Positions 57,948 through 64,000 of a stretch of 64,000 nt of DNA are shown piece after piece. The DNA is from Streptomyces sp. C10-9-1. Lineage in GTDB: Bacteria > Actinomycetota > Actinomycetes > Streptomycetales > Streptomycetaceae. Location of the stretch: positions 59,403 to 123,402 of the forward strand of contig NZ_JANHKP010000021.1 in the NCBI RefSeq assembly GCF_024497955.1, in the 5' to 3' direction. The translations under genes and the position numbers were made by a program. A model generated the notes under the pieces. The model ran no database searches. It saw only the letters and a list, made by a program, of their open reading frames with translations, and was not told the origin of the DNA. How positions within the stretch are numbered: the stretch's first letter is position 1; the number at the start of each line of letters is the position of its first letter.

Positions 57948-59012
57948 CTACCCGGCGCCCTGGTACTCCGCGTCCCCGGCCCGCCGCACGGGCAGCGCCG
58001 CCGCCACCTCGTCCACCGCCTTCGCCACCAGCTCCGGCGGCAGCAGGCCGGGGCCCTTGCTGCGCGCGAAGTCCGCGAACGCCTCCGCGGTCGTGAACCG
58101 CGGCGCGAAACCGAGCGTCTCGCGCATCTGGACGGTGCTGACGACCCGGCCGTGCGTGAGCAGGCGGATCTGCTCGGGCGAGAAGTCGGTGACCCCGACC
58201 GTCCGGAGTGCGGAGCCGAGCCAGGTGACCGCCGGCAGCAGCACCGGCATCGTGGGCCGCCCCAACCGCCGCGAGCACTGGGACAGGGTCAGCACCCCGT
58301 CGCCGGCGATGTTGAAGGTGCCGCTGTTGAGCGTCCCGCGGCGCGGCTCGTCGAGGGCGAGCATCAGGACGTCGAGCACGTCGTCCTCGTGGACGAACTG
58401 GAGCCGGGGGTCGTAGCCGAACACCGTCGGCATCACCGGGAGCGAGAAGAACTCGGCCAGGGGCGAGTCCGCTCCGGGGCCCAGGATGTTCGCGAAGCGC
58501 AACACGCACACGGCGACGTCGGGGCGGCGCCGGGCGAAGCCTCGGACGTATCCCTCGACCTCGACGGCGTCCTTGGCGAAGCCTCCGCTGGGGAGCGACT
58601 TCGGCGGGGTCGTCTCGGTGAACACGGCCGGATCGCGCGGGGCCGAGCCGTAGACGCTGGTGCTGGACTTCACCACCAGCCGCCGGACCGTGGGGGACTT
58701 CTGGCAGGCACCGAGCAGCTGCATGGTGCCGATGACGTTGGTCTCCTTGACCGAGGCGCGCCCGCCCGAGCCGAGCGGCGTCCCCGTGACGTCCATGTGC
58801 ACCACCGTGTCCACGGCGTGCTCGGCGAGGACCCGGGCGATGGCGGGACGGCGGATGTCGGCGCGGACGAACTCCGCGCCCCCGAGCGGGTGGGCGGGCG
58901 GTACGGCGTCGACGCCGATCACGCGGTCCACGTCCGGGTCACGGCGGATGCGGCGCACCAGGCGGCCGCCGAGCGGCCGGGCCACACCGGTGACGAGCAC
59001 GATCCTGCCCAA
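57948..59012 (-). CDS. NAD-dependent epimerase/dehydratase family protein
   Basis: A 354-residue extended SDR. The NAD-binding motif appears as VLVTGVARPLGGRLVRRI, with VVHMDVTG, VVKSSTSVYGSAPRDPAVFTE and LRFANILGPG. Where catalytic Tyr-x3-Lys is expected, the segment reads GGFAKDAVEVEGYV, so the usual pair is absent. It may bind nucleotide without classical epimerase catalysis. It lies upstream of the acyltransferase gene (86-base gap) and probably forms a unit with it. Confidence 0.85.
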   Translation of the reverse strand: MGRIVLVTGVARPLGGRLVRRIRRDPDVDRVIGVDAVPPAHPLGGAEFVRADIRRPAIARVLAEHAVDTVVHMDVTGTPLGSGGRASVKETNVIGTMQLLGACQKSPTVRRLVVKSSTSVYGSAPRDPAVFTETTPPKSLPSGGFAKDAVEVEGYVRGFARRRPDVAVCVLRFANILGPGADSPLAEFFSLPVMPTVFGYDPRLQFVHEDDVLDVLMLALDEPRRGTLNSGTFNIAGDGVLTLSQCSRRLGRPTMPVLLPAVTWLGSALRTVGVTDFSPEQIRLLTHGRVVSTVQMRETLGFAPRFTTAEAFADFARSKGPGLLPPELVAKAVDEVAAALPVRRAGDAEYQGAG

Positions 59013-59203
59013 GATCAGCGCCTTCCCTCGGTCCTGGGCGTCACCGTAGCGCGTCGGTGTTGCGGTGTGATGACCGCGCGGCGCACTTTTGCCAGGACCA
59101 TTCGTTCCGGGCCCCGGACGGGTGCGGCCGGACCGGGTGCGGCCGGACCGCGCGGGCCGGGGCCCGGTTCACGGGACTGCACCGGGGCCGGGCCCGGACA
59201 CGC

Positions 59204-59240
59204 CTCGGCCCTCCCCCCGGTGACCGGGGGGAGGGCCGAG
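59204..59240 (-). terminator. terminator of the 32-residue protein gene
   Basis: A perfect 17-bp stem (CTCGGCCCTCCCCCCGG and complement) with a 3-base loop lies 18 bases after the stop of the small basic protein. Confidence 0.88.
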
Positions 59241-59257
59241 CAGCGTACAGCCGCCGC

Positions 59258-59356
59258 CTACTTCTTGTTGCGGCGCTGAACGCGCGTGCGCTTGAGCAGC
59301 TTGCGGTGCTTCTTCTTGGCCATCCGCTTGCGCCGCTTCTTGATAACAGAGCCCAC
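59258..59356 (-). CDS. 32-residue basic AURKAIP1/COX24-type protein
   Basis: A tiny protein beginning MGSVIKKRRKRMAKKKHRK and ending RVQRRNKK, with 20 Lys/Arg out of 32 residues. It matches the highly conserved AURKAIP1/COX24 domain proteins of actinobacteria, reported in mycobacteria as a small ribosomal protein (bS22). GTG 59356 has GAGGG at good distance. It is likely to bind rRNA. It is too short for standard gene callers and lies upstream of the epimerase gene on the same strand. Confidence 0.88.
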   Translation of the reverse strand: MGSVIKKRRKRMAKKKHRKLLKRTRVQRRNKK

Positions 59357-59478
59357 GACTACCCTCGCTCACTTCTCTTCACTCGGTGCGGGGCGTCTGG
59401 GCCCACACGACCTACGTCGGCCTAGCCTACCTGCCGCCGGGTGAGGGACGTAATCCGAGTGCAGCCGTCAGGCACCGG

Positions 59479-59691
59479 TCACGCCGATTCCACCCCCACG
59501 AAGGATTCGCGGAGATACTCGTGCACCGCCTGTTCCGGTACCCGGAAGGACCTCCCCACCCGAATCGCCGGCAGATGACCGCTGTGCACCAGCCGGTACA
59601 CCGTCATCTTCGACACCCGCATCACCGAGGCGACCTCCGCCACGGTAAGGAACTTGACCTCGTTGAGAGGCCTCTCGCTGCCAGCAGCCAT
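59479..59691 (-). CDS. bdtA: small HTH DNA-binding protein (BldC/excisionase-like, BdtA)
   Basis: A 70-residue protein consisting of a MerR-like winged helix: VKFLTVAEVASVMRVSKMTVYRLVHSGHLPAIRVGRSFRVPEQAVHEYLRE. Its place between the 32-residue gene and the acuC region corresponds, from memory, to the S. coelicolor BldD-target gene bdtA (SCO3328). It probably regulates developmental genes. AGGTGG precedes ATG 59691. Confidence 0.82.
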   Translation of the reverse strand: MAAGSERPLNEVKFLTVAEVASVMRVSKMTVYRLVHSGHLPAIRVGRSFRVPEQAVHEYLRESFVGVESA

Positions 59692-59818
59692 GACCACCTG
59701 TACCTTCCGCACCCGACGCGCACCGGCTTCCCCTCCGGTGACTCTTCGTCGCTGTGCGCTCACTGCCCAGAGTAGGGGCGTGTGATGCAAGTGGGGAAGA
59801 GGAGCTGCAATCCCCCGG

Positions 59819-60622
59819 CTACGACGGCGGGAAGGACCGGTGGAGCACATACCCCGTGAGGGGCCGGTAACTGTCCGCCCGGACCGCGTCGTCAAGCGGA
59901 ACGGCGACGGACACCCTGCCCTCCGCCTCGCCGACGAACAGCGCGGGGTCGTCGGTGTCGGCGAGCCCGATGGCTTCGATACCCAGCTGACCTGCCCCGC
60001 AGACCCAGCCGTGATCCCCGACGACCAGCTCGGGCAGCGGCCCTCCGCCCGCCGCGGCCGCCTCCAGGGCGATCCTCACCGGCAAGGGGGAATGGCTGTG
60101 CACCCCCGGCCCCCGCAGGCCGGGCTCCCGGACCTGGCCCACTCCCCGTACGTACGCCAGCACCAGCGGACGTACGCCGAACCGGGTCGTTATGTCGACA
60201 CATCGCCCCTGCGCCGGGGTGAGGACAGGACAGCCCGCCGCCGACACCGCGTCCGCCAGATCGGCGTAGAACCCGAGCAGCCGGTGCGGATGGCCCGTTC
60301 CGAAGAGTACCGGCGCACGCCGGCGCACGGCGTCGCCGAGACGCGCCGCGAAGGCGTCCAGGGCGCGCAGCGTCAGGTCGGGGTCGATGGCGTCCCGGCC
60401 GGTCCTCAGCCCGGGGTCGGCGGAGACGCCGCACCGGTCGGCCATGAGGGCGAGCAACTCCCCCTCGTCCCAGCGGTCGAGAGGTTCGAGGCCCAGGGTC
60501 ACCCGGGGGTCGCGGGCCGCGAAGGCGCGATAGCTGCGCCGACTGGCCTCCCGGGGGGTCGCCACGTCCCCGGCCAGCCGGGACGCCAGCAGATGCGCGC
60601 GCAGCGCTGGGGTGCTCAACAC
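59819..60622 (-). CDS. phosphatase-like protein of unknown specificity
   Basis: A 267-residue soluble protein. Notable blocks are SRRSYRAFAARDPRVTLGLEPLDRWDEGELLALMADRCGV, VLFGTGHPHRLLGFYADLADA and LPELVVGDHGWVCGAGQLGIEAIGLADTDDPALFVGEA. The last resembles conserved metal/phosphate-binding segments of a family that databases often label phosphatase, but I cannot assign a defined reaction. The start is GTG 60622, with TTG directly following. It is transcribed in the same direction as acuC. Confidence 0.65.
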   Translation of the reverse strand: MLSTPALRAHLLASRLAGDVATPREASRRSYRAFAARDPRVTLGLEPLDRWDEGELLALMADRCGVSADPGLRTGRDAIDPDLTLRALDAFAARLGDAVRRRAPVLFGTGHPHRLLGFYADLADAVSAAGCPVLTPAQGRCVDITTRFGVRPLVLAYVRGVGQVREPGLRGPGVHSHSPLPVRIALEAAAAGGGPLPELVVGDHGWVCGAGQLGIEAIGLADTDDPALFVGEAEGRVSVAVPLDDAVRADSYRPLTGYVLHRSFPPS

Positions 60623-60794
60623 CCTTCCGATGCTGGCGCAGCCGGACGGGGGTGAGGCCGGAACCCGCGAAACGGCCCCCTGTTGGCCTAATCCCGGCAG
60701 GAACGGCTCCCACCGGGCGTTCGGACCGAGCCGGGTCCCGGGCGGGGGCGCCGGGGGCGGTCGGCTCTCCCGGTGCCCGCACGGGGGCCCTCGA

Positions 60795-61970
60795 TCAGGC
60801 CAGCAGGCCGCGCAGCGGGAACACGGCGCGCCGGGTCGCCAGAATGGCCTGGTCCAGCCGGTCCGCGGGGTCGTAACCGTCCTCCCAGCCACGCACACGG
60901 ACCGGCCACCGGCCGTCGGTCATCCGTCCGGGGGCGAGCTGCCGCGTGCGGGCGTACACCTCCGCCCGCCAGGAGGACGGAACGGCCGACTCGGGCTCCA
61001 CCGGCCGGTGCGCGGCGATCCCCACCAGGTGGGTCCACGACCGGGGCACGACGCCCACGACCTCGTAGCCCCCGCCGCCGAGGGCGAGCCACCGGCCCCC
61101 GGCGTGCGCGTGGGCCAGGTCGTGGCAGGCGACCTGCACGGCGCGCTGGGCGTCCAGCGACACGGCGAGATGGGCCAGCGGATCCTCGAAGTGGGTGTCA
61201 GCGCCGTGCTGGGTGACCAGGACCTGCGGGGCGAAGTCGGCCAGCAGCTCGGGCACCACGGCGTGGAAGGCGCGCACCCAGCCCTCGTCCCCGGTCCCCG
61301 CCGGCAGGGCCAGGTTCACGGCGGATCCCTCCGCGGCCCCCTCCCCGCCGGTCTCCTCGGGCCACCCCGTCTGCGGGAACAGGGTCCGGGGGTGCTCGTG
61401 CAGGGAGATCGTCAGCACCCGGGGGTCGTCCCAGAACGCCGCCTGGACGCCGTCCCCGTGGTGCACGTCCACGTCGACGTAGGCCACCCGCTCCGCGCCG
61501 AGCTCCAGCAGCCGGGCGATCGCCAGCGCCGCGTCGTTGTAGATGCAGAAGCCCGACGCGCCTCCGGGCATGGCGTGGTGCAGCCCTCCGGCGAAGTTCA
61601 CCGCGTGCTCGGCCTCACCCCGCCACAGGGCCTCCGCGGCGCCCACCGACTGCCCCGCGATCAGGGCCGAGGACTCGTGCATGCCGACGAACGCCGGGTC
61701 GTCGACCGTGCCCAGCCCGTAGGACTGGTCGGCACTGCGCGGCTCGCGGGAAGCGGCACGCACCGCGGCGATGTAGTCCTCGCGGTGCACCAGCCGGAGC
61801 GTGGAGTCACCCGCCGGCTTCGCGGCCACGACCTCGACGGCCCGCTCCAGGCCGTAGGCCCGCACCAGGCCCATGGTCAGTGCGAGGCGCACCGGGTCCA
61901 TCGGGTGGCTGTCCCCGAAGTCGTAGCCCGTTACCGCCTCGTCCCACATCAACAACCCGCGGCCGCTCAT
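60795..61970 (-). CDS. acuC: acetoin utilization protein AcuC (class I/II-type deacetylase)
   Basis: A 391-residue arginase-fold, zinc-dependent deacetylase. The active site is seen in GGLHHAMPGGASGFCIYNDAALAI (His pair and metal-binding neighbours), YVDVDVHHGDGVQAAFW (Asp-x-His) and GADTHFEDPLAHLAVS; LALGGGGYE closes the site. It probably deacetylates acetyl-CoA synthetase or other acyl-lysine proteins. GGTGA lies 5 bases before ATG 61970, preferred over GTG 61979. It overlaps the end of the broken transporter gene when that gene is read in its restored frame. Confidence 0.92.
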   Translation of the reverse strand: MSGRGLLMWDEAVTGYDFGDSHPMDPVRLALTMGLVRAYGLERAVEVVAAKPAGDSTLRLVHREDYIAAVRAASREPRSADQSYGLGTVDDPAFVGMHESSALIAGQSVGAAEALWRGEAEHAVNFAGGLHHAMPGGASGFCIYNDAALAIARLLELGAERVAYVDVDVHHGDGVQAAFWDDPRVLTISLHEHPRTLFPQTGWPEETGGEGAAEGSAVNLALPAGTGDEGWVRAFHAVVPELLADFAPQVLVTQHGADTHFEDPLAHLAVSLDAQRAVQVACHDLAHAHAGGRWLALGGGGYEVVGVVPRSWTHLVGIAAHRPVEPESAVPSSWRAEVYARTRQLAPGRMTDGRWPVRVRGWEDGYDPADRLDQAILATRRAVFPLRGLLA

Positions 61971-61975
61971 GGGGG

Positions 61976-63139
61976 TCACCGTATCGGTCCGGTTGAGCGG
62001 CGAACGACCGGGCGTACACCAGCGTCACCAGGACGAGCACCGTCGGCACCAGCATGGCCCCGCGGTAGCTCCAGGCGTCGCCGAGTCCGCCGACGAGCGG
62101 CGAGCCGACGAGGAAGCCCACGTAGGTGAAGACGTTCAGCCGGGCGACGGCCGCGTCGCTGCCGCCCGCACCGAGCCGGCCCGCGGCGGCGAAGGTCTGG
62201 GGCACGACCACGCACAGCCCCAGTCCGAGCAGCGTGAACCCGGCCATCCCGGTCCAGGGCCCGGGAGCCGCGGCCACGAGGGCGAAACCCGCGGCGGCCA
62301 GCAGCGTTCCGCCGCGCACCACGGCCACGGCGCCGAAGCGCCGCGGCCCGGTCCCCCGCCGTGCGGCCGATCAGCGTGGTGGCCATGTAGAGGCTGTACG
62401 GGACGGTCGCGAGCGCCTCCGACCCCCCGAGCACGTCCTGCACGTACTTGGCGCTCCAGTTCGCGACGGTGGCGTCGCCGATGTAGGCGAAGGCCATCAC
62501 CAGGCACAGCGGCGCCAGCACGCCGAAGGGCACCGCGGAGGTGCGGGCGTTCCCCCGCCCGCCGGGGGCCGCGGCCGGGGCGGCGTCCACGTACCAGCGC
62601 GAGGCGGCGAGGACCGCGGGCCCCAGCACCAGGGCGACGGGGAGGCAGGGGACGACCAGGGGGAGCCGTCCGTACGCACCCACCCAGGCGAGCGAGGCGC
62701 CGAGGATCCCGCCGAGGCTGAAGGCCGCGTGGAAGCCGAGCATGATGCTGCGCCCGCACGCCTGCTGGAGGCTGACGCCGAGCATGTTCATCGAGGCGTC
62801 GAGCGCACCGACCGCCAGGCCGAACAGGCACAGCGCGGCGGCCGCCTGCCAGGGTTCCCGGCCCGTGGTGAGAGCGAGGAGGGAGAGCAGCACCGCGGGC
62901 TGCGACCACCGCAGCACCCTGCTCGGGGGGACGCGTCGCACCAGACGTTCGGTGGCCAGGCTGCCGAGCCCGGCGAGGACGGGGACGGCGGCCAGGTAGA
63001 GCGGCAGCAGGCCGTCGCCGATGCCGTAGCGGTCCTGGATCGCCGGAATGCGGGTGACCAGCAGGGCGAACGCCGTGCCCTGGGCGAGGAACGCGAAGGC
63101 CAGGGAGCCGCGTCCGCGGCGCAACCGCGCGTCTGTCAT
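61976..63139 (-). pseudogene. MFS transporter gene with an internal frameshift
   Basis: Residues 1-265 read as a normal major-facilitator protein (RIPAIQDRYGIGDGLLPLYLAAVPVLAGLGSL; ALDASMNMLGVSLQQACGRSIMLGFHAAFSLGG; LYMATTLIGRTAGDR). Near 62340-62355 the coding sense leaves this frame. The rest of the transporter (FGAVAVVRGGTLLAAAGFALVAAAPGPW; GLCVVVPQTFAAAGRLG; LNVFTYVGFLVGSPLVGGLGDAWSYRGAMLVPTV) continues in another frame, which stays open to 61807 inside acuC. One inserted or two deleted bases explain it. In the first frame the tail is Arg-rich nonsense ending at 61976. It is either a true pseudogene or a sequencing error. Confidence 0.8.
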
Positions 63140-63260
63140 GGCCGGACAGCGTAGGGCCGCGGGCTACCGTGCGGTAGGGAGTGCGCGGGGCCTGGTTGCG
63201 GCGCTCCACCGTCCGCCCGGAGCCGGGGCCGGGAGCGGTGCGGGGGGGGGCGCGGGGGCG

Positions 63261-63905
63261 TCAGCCGAGCAGCGGCAGGAGTTCCGGCATGGCGGCGAAG
63301 TGCCCTGCGGCACCGGCCAGCGCGGATGCGGGGGTCATGGCCGTGAACCCGTACACGTCCATGCCGGCGGCCAGCGCGGCCCGGACGCCGAGCGTGCTGT
63401 CCTCGACGACCACGCAGCGCCCGGGCTCGGTGCCCATGCTGCGGGCCGCGTGGAGGAAGAGGTCGGGCGCGGGCTTGCCCCGGCCCACGTCCTCGGAGCT
63501 GAAGACGGTGCCTTCACCGAACCACCGGTCCAGCCCGGTGACCCGGTGCCCGGCCCGGATGCGCTCATGGCTCCCGGACGAGGCGAGGCAGTAGGGGATT
63601 CCGTCGGCCGCGAGGGCCCCCAGGACGTCCTCGGCTCCGGGGACGGGCTTCAGCTCCCGGGCGAAGGCGTCGACCGTACGGGCGTGCAGGGTCGCGTCGA
63701 AGTCGGCGGGGAGGGACCGGCCGGTGCGCTCACGGACGAGGTCGTGTACCCGGTGGACGGCGGAGCCCATGTAGTCGCGCAGCGAGTCCTCGTAGGAGGT
63801 CGGGTGTCCCAGCTCGGTCAGGTAACCGGCGAGGACGGTGTTCGCCAGGGGCTCGCTGTCGACGAGTACACCGTCGTTGTCGAAGATGACGAGGTCGTAG
63901 CGCAT
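63261..63905 (-). CDS. HAD hydrolase of the beta-phosphoglucomutase/phosphatase type
   Basis: A 214-residue HAD subfamily IA protein. Motif I DNDGVLVDSEPLA carries Asp in the nucleophile position, the helical cap spans about 15-85, motif II is CLASSGSHERI, motif III GRGKPAPDLFLHAA, and motif IV VVVEDSTLGVRAALAAGM. It probably acts on a sugar phosphate. ATG 63905 with AGGG 8 bases upstream is chosen. The next 95 bases to the window end show no gene. Confidence 0.9.
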   Translation of the reverse strand: MRYDLVIFDNDGVLVDSEPLANTVLAGYLTELGHPTSYEDSLRDYMGSAVHRVHDLVRERTGRSLPADFDATLHARTVDAFARELKPVPGAEDVLGALAADGIPYCLASSGSHERIRAGHRVTGLDRWFGEGTVFSSEDVGRGKPAPDLFLHAARSMGTEPGRCVVVEDSTLGVRAALAAGMDVYGFTAMTPASALAGAAGHFAAMPELLPLLG

Positions 63906-64000
63906 GGCCACGACCCTATGCCACCCGGTCGGCGGAGCGGTCGGGAGCGCCGGGTGCTCGCCCTGCCTCCCGGCAGCGCTCCCGGATCCATTCCGTGTGT

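Noticed and set aside
1..64000. tRNA/rRNA genes, CRISPR arrays, insertion sequences, integrase or attachment sites
   Set aside because: I saw no cloverleaf genes, regularly spaced repeats, transposase or integrase proteins. The accessory block shows no flanking direct repeats that I could recognise by eye.

Overview
The window is chromosomal DNA of a high-GC actinomycete, almost certainly a Streptomyces. The evidence is the very strong G/C bias at third codon positions, TTA codons in only a few accessory genes, and the developmental pair bldN-rsbN beside rex-hemACD-hemB. From memory, the order lysS/argS ... hemB-hemD-hemC-hemA-rex-glutaredoxin-HAD-bldN-rsbN-acyltransferase-epimerase-32 aa protein-HTH protein-acuC matches the S. 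coelicolor SCO3303-SCO3330 region, so both flanks are conserved backbone.

Left flank (1-19.8 kb): a mixture of small enzymes and envelope proteins. It holds a family 2 glycosyltransferase, a Mut7-C protein, a short-chain dehydrogenase coupled to a GNAT acetyltransferase that seems to start at CTG, the RNA ligase RtcB, two DUF3558-like lipoproteins, a thiostrepton-resistance type 23S rRNA methyltransferase (tsnR), a DUF2637 membrane protein with a repeat tail, divergent lysS (class I) and argS, a DUF1876 protein, a secreted GH19 chitinase behind a DasR-like operator, and a large secreted alpha/beta hydrolase.

Accessory block (about 19.8-44.7 kb): a two-component system, a DUF418 membrane protein, and then one leftward array of 13 genes from 40316 down to 23271. 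Many of these genes overlap or abut. In transcription order the array encodes a GNAT acyltransferase, a class III lanthipeptide synthetase (LanKC), two identical 27-residue precursor peptides ending STISNSC, an adenylate-forming ligase fused to an aldehyde dehydrogenase, FabF, FabG and FabI-type enzymes, a divergent class I terpene-synthase-like protein, IPP isomerase, a ThDP-dependent enzyme, an ABC exporter and a secreted penicillin-acylase-family hydrolase. A strong promoter-like sequence and a triple 9-bp repeat lie in front of the first gene. To the right are a divergent FAD/NAD(P)-binding protein, a DUF5708 peptide, a MaoC-type dehydratase and a StrR-family activator. TTA codons in the first operon gene, in the StrR regulator, in the histidine kinase and in the DUF418 gene point to bldA-dependent developmental control. 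My reading, as inference, is a gene cluster for an N-acylated, single-ring class III lanthipeptide, related in logic to lipolanthines but without the flavoprotein decarboxylase, with an unexpected isoprenoid/aldehyde/acyloin branch and a secreted acylase that could act as a maturation or self-protection enzyme.

Right flank (44.8-64 kb): tetrapyrrole biosynthesis and redox sensing (rex-hemA-hemC-hemD with Rex operators, then a methyltransferase and hemB), a glutaredoxin-like protein, a HAD phosphatase, bldN and its anti-sigma gene rsbN with a BldN-type promoter in front of rsbN, a PlsC-like acyltransferase, an NAD epimerase, a 32-residue basic protein, a small HTH protein, a phosphatase-like protein, acuC, an MFS transporter gene broken by a frameshift, and a beta-phosphoglucomutase-like HAD protein. 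Strong hairpin terminators separate most transcription units.
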